A stretch of DNA of 64,000 bases. Source: HyVt-105 sp049975425 (lineage in GTDB: Bacteria; Bacteroidota; Bacteroidia; Bacteroidales; VadinHA17). The stretch spans positions 1-64,000 of the forward strand of contig JBNGDI010000004.1 in NCBI GenBank assembly GCA_049975425.1, written 5' to 3'. The position numbers and the translations under genes were made by a program. Position 1 is the stretch's first letter. Each line of letters begins with the position of its first letter. A model generated the notes under the pieces. The model searched no databases. It saw only the letters and a program-made list of their open reading frames with translations, and was not told where the DNA came from. Positions 44,061 through 51,801 of the stretch are shown here, piece by piece.

Positions 44061-45170
44061 TTACCTGTTCTCCTCAAAAGCCAGGTCTATTTCCATCGCG
44101 TTTACACCGGCCGGAATAAATGGTGTCAGCCCTGTGACATCAATAAAAGCACTGGTAAATCCATCCAGCGAAGGCACACTGGTCCCTGACGAGACAAAAC
44201 CGGTTGTTCCTGAAAAGTAGGCCGGATCATCGGCATTGGCTGTAACATCCGTTACCAGCTGTTCAAGTTCTTCAGATGATAATTCACTGTAAACTTTCTC
44301 TATCTCGGCCGTAAGAACATTTTTCAGGGAATAGTCGGCCCATAAATTGGTAAGATCGTCCAGATCCACCGGTGGAAGAGCAACACGGGCAACAGCAATG
44401 TCTTTTTCCACATCATTCTTGGCCACAAAGGACCAGCAAATCCCACCGGTCCGGGTTTCATCAATCAGGGTGGCTGTGGGATGGATGGTGTTCCCGCGTA
44501 TATAAACCACATCCCCTACCTTTCCGGCAAACAGTTTGATCTTACTGGCATAATTGGTCCCTGTGACCTCCAGGTTAACCACAGAAACAATCATGTACTT
44601 CTCCATGGGTTTGTCCGGGCCTGCAATATTAAGACCTTCTTCTCCGTATTCTATCTTCAGCACAGAACGGGCATGCACCTGAATGTTCCGGTTAAAATTT
44701 CCCGGAATCATCAGGGCCACTCCTTTGAGGGGATTTGTATTCCAGAACAACTGTAAAGCCCTGCTTCCGTCCTCATCGTAAAGGTACAGGCCGTATTCCC
44801 ACTGGTCGTTTCCAAAATATGCCCCGGCCAGAACATGGACATCCTTGATCCTTCCGTCGTAGGTAGAAGTAAAGGAAAATTCCATGGGGCCTTCAATATT
44901 CAGTTCCCTGACGGATGTAATTGCTTCGTTCACCAAATCGGCCGACATTTCACCAATCCACACCAGGGTTCGAAGATAATTATACAGGGTATTCCCATCC
45001 ACTTCCAGAGTCAGGTCTTTCTTGTCCAGGTCGGGCCGGCTGATGGCATCGGACATTCCCACTTTAAAATCTTCGGGTACAATATTATCGTCCTTCTTGC
45101 TTTTTTCACAGGAAACCAGCATTCCTGTCATTATGGCAAGAAATCCCGCATATTTGACAGCTCTTTTCAT
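44061..45170 (-). CDS. Unrecognised lipoprotein
   Basis: 369 residues. A lipoprotein signal peptide ends in LVSC (C21), followed by an acidic/lysine linker. I do not recognise the remainder. The body is beta-rich with many aspartates and glycines (about 45-260), then a helical region (DLTNLWADYSLKNVL, 270-300) and a C-terminal strand pattern. Expected in the periplasm or on the outer membrane; the acidic residues after the cysteine are of the kind that direct surface export in Bacteroidota. It has its own terminator and lies 76 bp before the ThiF-like gene. Confidence 0.8.
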   Translation of the reverse strand: MKRAVKYAGFLAIMTGMLVSCEKSKKDDNIVPEDFKVGMSDAISRPDLDKKDLTLEVDGNTLYNYLRTLVWIGEMSADLVNEAITSVRELNIEGPMEFSFTSTYDGRIKDVHVLAGAYFGNDQWEYGLYLYDEDGSRALQLFWNTNPLKGVALMIPGNFNRNIQVHARSVLKIEYGEEGLNIAGPDKPMEKYMIVSVVNLEVTGTNYASKIKLFAGKVGDVVYIRGNTIHPTATLIDETRTGGICWSFVAKNDVEKDIAVARVALPPVDLDDLTNLWADYSLKNVLTAEIEKVYSELSSEELEQLVTDVTANADDPAYFSGTTGFVSSGTSVPSLDGFTSAFIDVTGLTPFIPAGVNAMEIDLAFEENR

Positions 45171-45247
45171 GGTTTCTTTGTATTTTGGTTTCTATCTGAA
45201 TTGATAATACGTATTCCGGTAAAATTGGTTACCGGTCAGTATCTTTT

Positions 45248-46039
45248 TCATTCTGCTGTCTTCCGGAAATATTCTTCTTTTATTTTTTCCAGTGAAAAAT
45301 TCTCATCGTTTTTATTAATGGAAAGAGTTTGTACTGAATAGTTCATAATATTTATTAACAACATTTTACCATTCAGACAGGTACCCGTTCCACTGACCAT
45401 TTTAATAACTTCATTTGCCATGATGGTTCCGATAATGCCCGGTAAAACACCTATCATACCCAGACGGGACGGGTCTGGAGCTTCCTGCGGACCGGGAGGG
45501 TCGGGGAAAATACACCGTAGGGAAGGGCCTTTTCTGTAATTAAATACAGAAACCTGTCCCTCATATTTGTAGATAGCCCCGTATATCCATGGTTTGCCAA
45601 GGATAATACAGGCATCATTCAACAGGTACCGTGTGGCATAATTATCGGTAGCATCCACAATCACGTCATAATCGCGCAACAGATCGAGCACGTTTCTGGG
45701 TTCCAGATACACGTTATGAACCCTGTATTCCACCATCGGATTATGATGCTGCAAGCGATCCCTGGCAATAATAGCCTTCATCTTGCCCAGATCTTTTTCG
45801 CCGTAAAGCACCTGCCGCTGCAAATTGTCTTCGCTTACCCGGTCATTATCGGCAATGCCAATCGTTCCCACTCCGGCAGCTGCCAGATACTGCAGAGCCG
45901 GGCAACCCAGTCCGCCGGCTCCTACCATCAATACTCGTGTTTTCTTAAGCCGTGCCTGGCCCTCCTTTCCTATTTCAGGTAATAAAAAATGCCGGCTATA
46001 CCTGCGCTCTTCTTTTGGAGTCAGCAAAGAAATATCCAT
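45248..46039 (-). CDS. ThiF/MoeB/HesA-family adenylyltransferase
   Basis: 263 residues from the ATG at 46039; an extended frame to 46156 is unlikely. The nucleotide-binding GAGGLGCP (about 39-46) and DNDRVSEDNLQRQ mark the E1-like family that adenylates ubiquitin-like sulfur carriers (ThiS, MoaD). Catalytic residues such as the arginine and the aspartate of VDATDNYATRY are kept. The two CxxC zinc motifs of MoeB are missing: the first pair is reduced to a single cysteine (LRCIFPDPP) and no C-terminal pair exists. No carrier protein gene is close by. It may serve thiamine or molybdopterin synthesis. Confidence 0.88.
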   Translation of the reverse strand: MDISLLTPKEERRYSRHFLLPEIGKEGQARLKKTRVLMVGAGGLGCPALQYLAAAGVGTIGIADNDRVSEDNLQRQVLYGEKDLGKMKAIIARDRLQHHNPMVEYRVHNVYLEPRNVLDLLRDYDVIVDATDNYATRYLLNDACIILGKPWIYGAIYKYEGQVSVFNYRKGPSLRCIFPDPPGPQEAPDPSRLGMIGVLPGIIGTIMANEVIKMVSGTGTCLNGKMLLINIMNYSVQTLSINKNDENFSLEKIKEEYFRKTAE

Positions 46040-46095
46040 ATGGCTGATTTTTAACGGATAAATATACAAAAATTTGCAGCTATCCGGGTATCTGC

Positions 46096-46126
46096 AAAAG
46101 AAGGCGGCCTCTTTCAGACCGCCTTC
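46096..46126 (-). terminator. Intrinsic terminator after the outer-membrane barrel gene
   Basis: Minus-strand arms GAAGGCGG / CCGCCTTC (46119-46126 and 46100-46107) enclose an 11-nt loop and are followed by TTTT. The hairpin lies between the barrel gene and the ThiF-like gene, so separates them. The T run is short. Confidence 0.55.
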
Positions 46127-46152
46127 CCGATTAGCTCCACTATGAGACAAAA

Positions 46153-47070
46153 TCAATAATTAAAGGTAACACCAATGGTAAAGGGATATAATTCCGGACC
46201 TTTGTTTTTTTCAAACAGAGGTATCATGAAATAATTGGCAAAAACAGTAAAGTTCCCGTAACCAATCCTGCCTGCAAAACCGTAGCGCAACGGACTCAAA
46301 TTGAAGTCATCACGTATTTTATCCTTCTGTTTTGCCCCGGAATCACGGTACACCACCTTGGTATGGCTTCCTATTTTGACACTCCCGATAACCCCGCCTG
46401 CTGCATGAATCCTTTTGCTTCCTGCCGGAATCTGCAACTCAAGCAGCAGGGGAATGGACAAATAGGTGGTGGTAAGTTTCGTTTTGTCAAGGGTCAGAGG
46501 AGAATAATCTTTTTCCACAATCACATTATCCGTTTTCTGGATATTGTTGTTCCCGTCAAAACGGTAATCATTGAAATCAATTCCCACGCCCGTAACCAGA
46601 CCCAGGGAATTCCCGATAAGCCCTACATCGAGCTGGGCAAACTGAATACTCACACCCCAGGATTTACCTGTGTTCAGATCCATAAAATCATCATCGGGCA
46701 GAGGCCCAAGCTGGCCGTCGGCATTTACATAATTGTTCATACCCACAGAAAAACCCTTCCAGTGTGCATTGAACTTCCTTCTTCGTTTTCTGATCAGTGG
46801 TTTTTCTTCAGTTTCCTCCTCTTTGTCCTGCAGAATATAAACTTTGGTGCCTTCCTCGCTCTCAACCACCTGTAAGCCTTTGTTTCCTATTTTAATTTTT
46901 ACGGTATCACCTTCTTCCACTACTTCCACTACTCCCCGGGCACCAACTTTTACCTCGGTGGAGGCTTTCTTTGTCTCTTCTGTTTTCTTCTCCACTTCTT
47001 CTTCCTGAGCCTTCAGGGAAACAGGGAATATCAGAAAGACCGACAAACATATGACCATTAATTTTTTCAT
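46153..47070 (-). CDS. Outer-membrane beta-barrel protein with acidic/lysine N-terminal region
   Basis: 305 residues from the ATG at 47070; one six residues earlier (47088) is possible. A signal peptide (about 1-21, KAQ) is followed by a very charged segment (EEEVEKKTEETKKAS) and a beta-rich stretch to about residue 95. Then an RKRRRK patch leads into an eight-or-more-stranded porin-like barrel ending in TIGVTFNY, with a terminal aromatic. This resembles PorT-type/outer-membrane beta-barrel proteins found downstream of Bacteroidota sigma factors. A CGTC/GTAAC promoter lies directly upstream, so the gene is likely in the ECF sigma regulon. Confidence 0.8.
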   Translation of the reverse strand: MKKLMVICLSVFLIFPVSLKAQEEEVEKKTEETKKASTEVKVGARGVVEVVEEGDTVKIKIGNKGLQVVESEEGTKVYILQDKEEETEEKPLIRKRRRKFNAHWKGFSVGMNNYVNADGQLGPLPDDDFMDLNTGKSWGVSIQFAQLDVGLIGNSLGLVTGVGIDFNDYRFDGNNNIQKTDNVIVEKDYSPLTLDKTKLTTTYLSIPLLLELQIPAGSKRIHAAGGVIGSVKIGSHTKVVYRDSGAKQKDKIRDDFNLSPLRYGFAGRIGYGNFTVFANYFMIPLFEKNKGPELYPFTIGVTFNY

Positions 47071-47128
47071 GACTTTTTGTTTTTGCATTGTGTTTGTTTG
47101 CTGCCGGAAACCGCCGGCTCAGTCATAC

Positions 47129-47154
47129 GACGTACCGGCTGGCAAAAAAGTTAC
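47129..47154 (-). promoter_or_regulatory. Putative ECF sigma promoter of the barrel gene
   Basis: On the minus strand, GTAAC (47150-47154) and CGTC (47129-47132) are 17 bp apart. The same pair with 16-bp spacing, and shared flanking bases (GTACGTC and GCC), occurs before the ECF sigma gene at 48768-48792. The likely start is near 47121, about 50 nt before the ATG. Confidence 0.6.
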
Positions 47155-47162
47155 AGAAGGGA

Positions 47163-48242
47163 TCATTCGCCGGAATGGTGAGTGAAATGTAGCGCTCCGG
47201 ATTCAAAAGCAAGGTATTCTATTTGTCCGTTCTCATCGTATTCCCTTTCCAGTTTCATCTCCCATCCCATCAGTCGGTTCACACCCCTGACTCCCGCATC
47301 CGCCAGATCCCACATACTGAAACGTCCCTTTGCGGCATCTGCGCCCAGTACCGATTTCTTTAGCTGGTAAAGGGCAAACTCAGAAAGGGATAGTGGACGA
47401 TATCCGGATTCCACCCCGTGTATTGGCTTTGGCGTCAATTCGCTGATATAGTGCTCATTACTTGCAAGATATATTCCTTCTTTCCTGGGCAAGGGAGACA
47501 AAGGAGATGCAGTTGCCGGATCTTCGTTTTCCTGCAATTCGGCTATTTCAATACGAATGACCGGTTCCGGAATCCTGGTTGTCCGGGTAACTTTTTTCTG
47601 CCTTTCCGGGAGAGAAACCGTTTCAGGTTCCGGAGCCATACTGTTTTTTGGGGAAGAACTGTCCGGGTCTTTCTGTTGCTGACGAACAGCCACCGTATCA
47701 ATCTGTGCCGTCAAACCGGAGTGGTCAGGTACAGAAGAAGGTTTCTCCCATAATAATACGGTGATAAGAACGACTGCAGCAATTCCTGCAGCCGTCAGCA
47801 GAAGTTTCCTTGCCTGTGGAATCAGACGGAAACGTTTCAGACCCGATTTTGACGGAAAGGTAACGGAAAGATCAGGATGCAGGTATACCCTGGCATATTG
47901 ATCCAGCTCCTTCCTTTTTTCAGGATTTTCTGCCAGATACCTTTCGAATACTTCCCGCTCCCTGTTTGACAGGTCATGTTCATGAAACGCAATGGCAAAT
48001 TCTGCAAACTGACCGGCCGGGTCAACCAGTGGTTCAGACGGGTTTTTTCGGAGCTGATGTTTATTGGAAAAGTGCACATCGGGAGCAGAAAGGGGTATGA
48101 TTCGGTACTGTTCCAGTTCAGCCGACAAATCCGGATGATTTGCCAGAAATGTTTTCAGTTCCTCTTCCATAACGGGATCGAGATTACCTTCCAGATAATC
48201 CAGAAAATACATCTCGTAATTGTTCCTGTTGATGGTCATCAT
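47163..48242 (-). CDS. Anti-sigma-factor-like membrane protein
   Basis: 359 residues. The N-terminal ~130 residues hold two helical modules (MYFLDYLEGNLDPVMEEELKTFLANHPD and AFHEHDLSNREREVFERYLAENPE) that resemble each other and recall anti-sigma N-terminal domains. One membrane helix (about 150-166) follows, then a Pro/Ser/Thr-rich and acidic segment and a C-terminal domain. It begins 15 bp after the ECF sigma gene, the classic anti-sigma position. The family match is weak, so the role is mainly contextual. Confidence 0.7.
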   Translation of the reverse strand: MMTINRNNYEMYFLDYLEGNLDPVMEEELKTFLANHPDLSAELEQYRIIPLSAPDVHFSNKHQLRKNPSEPLVDPAGQFAEFAIAFHEHDLSNREREVFERYLAENPEKRKELDQYARVYLHPDLSVTFPSKSGLKRFRLIPQARKLLLTAAGIAAVVLITVLLWEKPSSVPDHSGLTAQIDTVAVRQQQKDPDSSSPKNSMAPEPETVSLPERQKKVTRTTRIPEPVIRIEIAELQENEDPATASPLSPLPRKEGIYLASNEHYISELTPKPIHGVESGYRPLSLSEFALYQLKKSVLGADAAKGRFSMWDLADAGVRGVNRLMGWEMKLEREYDENGQIEYLAFESGALHFTHHSGE

Positions 48243-48257
48243 TCCCGTTTAATTAAA

Positions 48258-48746
48258 CTATATCACCGTTTCCAGCTTCCCGATATACTTTCGCAAAAAC
48301 AGCCTTCCCCGGTAGATGTAAACCTTGACCTGCGACTCACTCAGTCCGGTAATCTGCCCGATCTCCTCGTAGGAATACCCTTCATAATCCCGCAGCAGGA
48401 TCACGTGTCTCTGTACTTCGGGTAATTGCTGCAAGGCTTCATGAAGGATCTCGTTCAGACCGGTATAGGAAGTTTCCTCCCCCGAACCATCCATTGATGG
48501 ATATTCATCCACCACCGTCATTCTTTTTTCTTTCCTTATCACATCAATCATGGTATGATAGGCCGTAGAAAAAATATACGACCTGGCCTTTTCGAAGGAA
48601 ACATTTTCTGCCCTCACCCAGAGCTTTTCAAAGGTGTCCTGTACAATATCCCTGGCCCGGTCTTCATCACGCAAACTGGCAACCACAAACCGGTATACCG
48701 CATCTGCATACTGTTCAACACATTGATTGTACTCCGATACGTTCAT
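48258..48746 (-). CDS. ECF-type RNA polymerase sigma factor
   Basis: 162 residues with only regions 2 and 4. Region 2 includes RARDIVQDTFEKLWVRAENV and KARSYIFSTAYHTMIDVIRKEKR; region 4 includes LPEVQRHVILLRDYEGYSYEEIGQITGLSESQVKVYIYRGRLFL. It recognises promoters in response to envelope signals. It precedes an anti-sigma-like protein and has a likely self-recognised promoter upstream, so is probably autoregulated. Other members of the regulon may include the barrel gene. Confidence 0.93.
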   Translation of the reverse strand: MNVSEYNQCVEQYADAVYRFVVASLRDEDRARDIVQDTFEKLWVRAENVSFEKARSYIFSTAYHTMIDVIRKEKRMTVVDEYPSMDGSGEETSYTGLNEILHEALQQLPEVQRHVILLRDYEGYSYEEIGQITGLSESQVKVYIYRGRLFLRKYIGKLETVI

Positions 48747-48767
48747 GATCCTGCAAGTCGTTTATAT

Positions 48768-48792
48768 GACGTACTACAGGGCGAAAAGTTAC
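48768..48792 (-). promoter_or_regulatory. Putative autoregulatory ECF sigma promoter
   Basis: Minus-strand GTAAC (48788-48792), 16 bp, then CGTC (48768-48771), as expected for ECF promoters (-35 GTAAC/GAAC-like and -10 CGTC). Start would be near 48760, about 14 nt before the sigma gene ATG. Confidence 0.65.
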
Positions 48793-48913
48793 AAATTTTT
48801 TGTTTCTTCCCGTATTCCTCTTTTATGGCAAGATTTTGACTCTTTCGCTTTTATCGTTCGGTTTCGCCTTTCGATAAGTTACTGAAGTATCCCGGAAATT
48901 TTTTTTATTTTCT

Positions 48914-48944
48914 TTTGGTATTTTGAAAATTTCATTTATTTTTG
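48914..48944 (+). promoter_or_regulatory. Promoter of the TetR-LolA-ABC operon
   Basis: TTTG (48914-48917), 19 bp, then TATTTTTG (48937-48944), a full match to the Bacteroidota -33/-7 consensus with ideal spacing. The -7 element runs into the operator palindrome that begins at 48943, so repressor binding would block RNA polymerase. Confidence 0.7.
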
Positions 48945-48960
48945 ACTGACCGGTCAGTCA
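48943..48960. promoter_or_regulatory. TetR-type operator, perfect 18-bp palindrome
   Basis: TGACTGACCGGTCAGTCA is identical to its reverse complement. Its centre TGACCGGTCA resembles operators of TetR-family repressors, and it sits directly before a TetR gene, overlapping the -7 element and the expected transcript start. Confidence 0.8.
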
Positions 48961-48988
48961 TTGATTTAAATCAGCTGTTTTATACGAA

Positions 48989-49567
48989 ATGTCACCCAGA
49001 TCCTCACAACAATTAAGGCAAATAAGGGAACAAAAACGCAAACTGATTATGAAATCGGCTATGGAATTGTTCGCCCTTGAAGGGTATTACAATACATCCA
49101 TCAGCCAGATTGCCCGAAAGGCAGGAATATCAAAGGGTTTGATGTACAACTACTTCGGCAGCAAAGAGGTTCTGCTGAGGTCCATTGTACTGGAAGGAAT
49201 ACAGGAAATGCTTGAATCCTTCGACCTCAACCGTGACGGCGAGCTTACCCGCGAAGAGCTTCTGTATTTTGTGGATCAGCTTTTCTCCCTGCTGAAAAAC
49301 AAAACCCTGTACTGGAAATTATACTTTTCTATTGTGGTCCAGTCACAGGTATCAAAAATTATCATCAACGATTTCAGGGAAATCATTCCTCCTTTTCTCC
49401 AAACCATGAAAAAATACTTTGCCGCCCGGGGTGCCGAAAAGCCCGAATCGGAAGCCCTGTTTTTCATTTCCGTGATGGACGGCCTGGCACTGAATTACAT
49501 CATGAATCCCGATCATTTTCCTCTGGATGAGATCAGGGAAATCATTCATAAACGTTTTGTTAAATAA
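48989..49567 (+). CDS. TetR-family transcriptional regulator
   Basis: 192 residues. The helix-turn-helix is in the N-terminus: ALEGYYNTSISQIARKAGISKGLMYNYFGSKEVLL (about 30-65). The C-terminal helices (~80-190) form the ligand-binding and dimer region. It is first in the operon, so is probably self-repressing through the palindrome at 48943-48960; an inducing ligand, perhaps the transported lipid-like compound, would release it. It is followed 7 bp later by the LolA-like gene. Confidence 0.95.
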   Translation: MSPRSSQQLRQIREQKRKLIMKSAMELFALEGYYNTSISQIARKAGISKGLMYNYFGSKEVLLRSIVLEGIQEMLESFDLNRDGELTREELLYFVDQLFSLLKNKTLYWKLYFSIVVQSQVSKIIINDFREIIPPFLQTMKKYFAARGAEKPESEALFFISVMDGLALNYIMNPDHFPLDEIREIIHKRFVK

Positions 49568-49574
49568 TCCGGAT

Positions 49575-50345
49575 ATGAAAAACCAAAACACTCAATCAGG
49601 AAAAACAATACTGGCTCTACTTATGACCCAGGCCATTTTCACCGCCGCCTTCGGCCAGAGCGCACGGGAAATCGTTCAAAAAGCCTATGAAAAATTTACA
49701 GGAGAAGAATCCAGTTATTCCATAATGAACATGACCATTGTCCGGCCAACCTGGGAACGTACGGTTACCTTTAAATCCTGGACCAAAGGAAAAGATTACG
49801 CCCTGACACTGATCACAGGTCCGGCCAGTGAAAAAGGCCAGAGCTTTCTAAAACGAAAAAACGAAATGTGGAACTGGAACCCCACCATCGACCGGCTGAT
49901 CAAACTCCCTCCCTCCATGATGTCACAGGGGTGGATGGGTTCCGATTATACCAACGACGACATCCTGCGGGAATCATCCATTGTGGATGATTATACCCAT
50001 GAAATTATCGGAGAAGAAAAAATGGAAGATCGTGAATGTTACAAAATCAAACTCACTCCCAGAGAAGAAGCTACCGTGGTATGGGGTCACCAGATCCGTT
50101 GGATCGATAAAAATGATTATCTGACGCTGAAAGTGGAATTGTACGACGAAGACGGATACCTGGTAAGAACCGAAACAGGATCGGAAATAAAACAAATGGG
50201 GGGGAGACTTATTCCCACACGGCTTGAATTGATGCCTGCCGGAAAGGAAGGGCACAAAACCATCATTGTGATTGATCACATAGAATTCAATATTCCTCTG
50301 GATGACCGGTTCTTTTCTCAACAGAACATGAAAAGAGTCCGGTAG
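49575..50345 (+). CDS. LolA-like periplasmic lipid/lipoprotein carrier
   Basis: 256 residues from the ATG at 49575; an in-frame earlier start would lie inside the TetR gene. A signal peptide (about 10-27, ends FGQ) leads to a LolA-like half-barrel: the NMTIVRPTWERTVTFKSWTKGKDYALTLIT segment is typical, with a conserved MWNWNPTIDRLIKLPPSMM. LolA-like proteins shield a hydrophobic ligand in a concave pocket. In this operon it probably ferries a ligand between the inner-membrane ABC transporter and the outer-membrane barrel. It belongs to the family annotated as 'outer membrane lipoprotein-sorting', although its real cargo is not known. Confidence 0.87.
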   Translation: MKNQNTQSGKTILALLMTQAIFTAAFGQSAREIVQKAYEKFTGEESSYSIMNMTIVRPTWERTVTFKSWTKGKDYALTLITGPASEKGQSFLKRKNEMWNWNPTIDRLIKLPPSMMSQGWMGSDYTNDDILRESSIVDDYTHEIIGEEKMEDRECYKIKLTPREEATVVWGHQIRWIDKNDYLTLKVELYDEDGYLVRTETGSEIKQMGGRLIPTRLELMPAGKEGHKTIIVIDHIEFNIPLDDRFFSQQNMKRVR

Positions 50346-50377
50346 AAGGAAAAGCTTTATTCCAAAAGCAAACCGAA

Positions 50378-51790
50378 ATGAAAAATTACACCTATGCCTG
50401 GAGAAACCTGTGGAGAAACCGGCGGCGTACCTTCATTACCACCGCATCTATCTTCTTTGCCGTATTCTTTGCCCTGATTATGAGGTCACTTCAGTTGGGA
50501 ACTTATGACTACATGTTTAAGAATATAATTGAATCCTATTCGGGATACATCCAGGTACAAAATCCGGAATTCTGGGAAGATAAGGTGGTTGACAATACCA
50601 TGCTGCCGGATGAGGATCTGATCAGCACCCTGAACGCCGACAGGAACGTGCTGGATCTGATTCCCCGTTTTGAATCTTTTGCCCTGGCTTCCAGCGGATC
50701 ACGAACCAAAGGGGTCCTGATCATGGGCATCGACCCGGAAAAGGAAAACCTCCTTTCCGATGTGAAAAACAAACTGGTAAAATATCGTCTTACCGAAACA
50801 GCCATTGACTCACTGACCCGGGAAGACATTCCCCGAAATACCCTGAGAAACCTGATGCTCTTTTCCGGCTCTTCCTATTCCGGCGACGGCAAATTACAAA
50901 CAGAGCTGGGCATCAAGGATAAGGATACCAGCCATATTATGCCACTTATCAGAAAACATGCGGGCGTTCGAAACGGATATTTTTCGCAGGACAGTCCGGG
51001 AGCACTGGTGGGCAACCGGCTGGCTCAGTATCTTGGCCTCAGCCGTGGCGATACCATCGTTCTGCTCGGGCAGGGTTACCACGGAACCACAGCTGCCGGG
51101 AAATATGCTATCGACGGAATTGTCAGACTCCCGGCTCCGGATCTGGATAATAAGATCGTTTACCTGCCTGTGACCCGTTGCCAGGAATTATACAATGCCC
51201 CTGGGCGCCTCACAGCGCTTGTACTGCATATCAAAGACAACAGTGACCGGGCCATTGAACAAACTGTTGAACGGCTCATGAACCGAATCGACAGTACATA
51301 CCGGTTGATGGGATGGAAAGAAATGAACGACACCATCGTAAATCAAATGGATGCCGATAATAAAAGCGGAATGATTATGATCGGTATTCTCTATCTGGTA
51401 ATTGCTTTCGGGGTTTTCGGAACCGTTCTGATGATGACCGCCGAAAGAAGAAGAGAAATGGGTGTGCTCATATCCATCGGTATGCGGAGATCGAAAATGG
51501 CTATCATCATGCTGTATGAAATGTTATTGATAGGCATCATGGGTATCATATCCGGAGTAGCCGTGTCCCTTCCGGTGATTATTTACGGATACCACCATCC
51601 TATCATCTTCTCCAGCAAGATGGCCAAAATGTGGGAGGATTACGGATTTGAACCTGTCATGGCATTCCAGTGGATCGATACATATTTCATCTGGCAGTCA
51701 GCGGTGGTTGCCATTATCGTTCTGATTGCCGCCATGTATCCCGTCTTCAAGATATACCGCTTAAAAGAAGTGCAAGCCCTGAAAGCCTAA
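50378..51790 (+). CDS. FtsX/MacB-type ABC permease (first)
   Basis: 470 residues. A first helix (about 17-37, TFITTASIFFAVFFALIM), a large periplasmic domain (~40-320) and three C-terminal helices (about 330-350, 375-400, 430-455), the FtsX/LolC-E layout. The start YAWRNLWRNRRRTFITTASI is typical. It works with the next permease as a heterodimer on the ATPase encoded by the following gene. It begins 32 bp after the LolA-like gene. Confidence 0.92.
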   Translation: MKNYTYAWRNLWRNRRRTFITTASIFFAVFFALIMRSLQLGTYDYMFKNIIESYSGYIQVQNPEFWEDKVVDNTMLPDEDLISTLNADRNVLDLIPRFESFALASSGSRTKGVLIMGIDPEKENLLSDVKNKLVKYRLTETAIDSLTREDIPRNTLRNLMLFSGSSYSGDGKLQTELGIKDKDTSHIMPLIRKHAGVRNGYFSQDSPGALVGNRLAQYLGLSRGDTIVLLGQGYHGTTAAGKYAIDGIVRLPAPDLDNKIVYLPVTRCQELYNAPGRLTALVLHIKDNSDRAIEQTVERLMNRIDSTYRLMGWKEMNDTIVNQMDADNKSGMIMIGILYLVIAFGVFGTVLMMTAERRREMGVLISIGMRRSKMAIIMLYEMLLIGIMGIISGVAVSLPVIIYGYHHPIIFSSKMAKMWEDYGFEPVMAFQWIDTYFIWQSAVVAIIVLIAAMYPVFKIYRLKEVQALKA

Positions 51791-51801
51791 ACAACCTAAC
51801 C

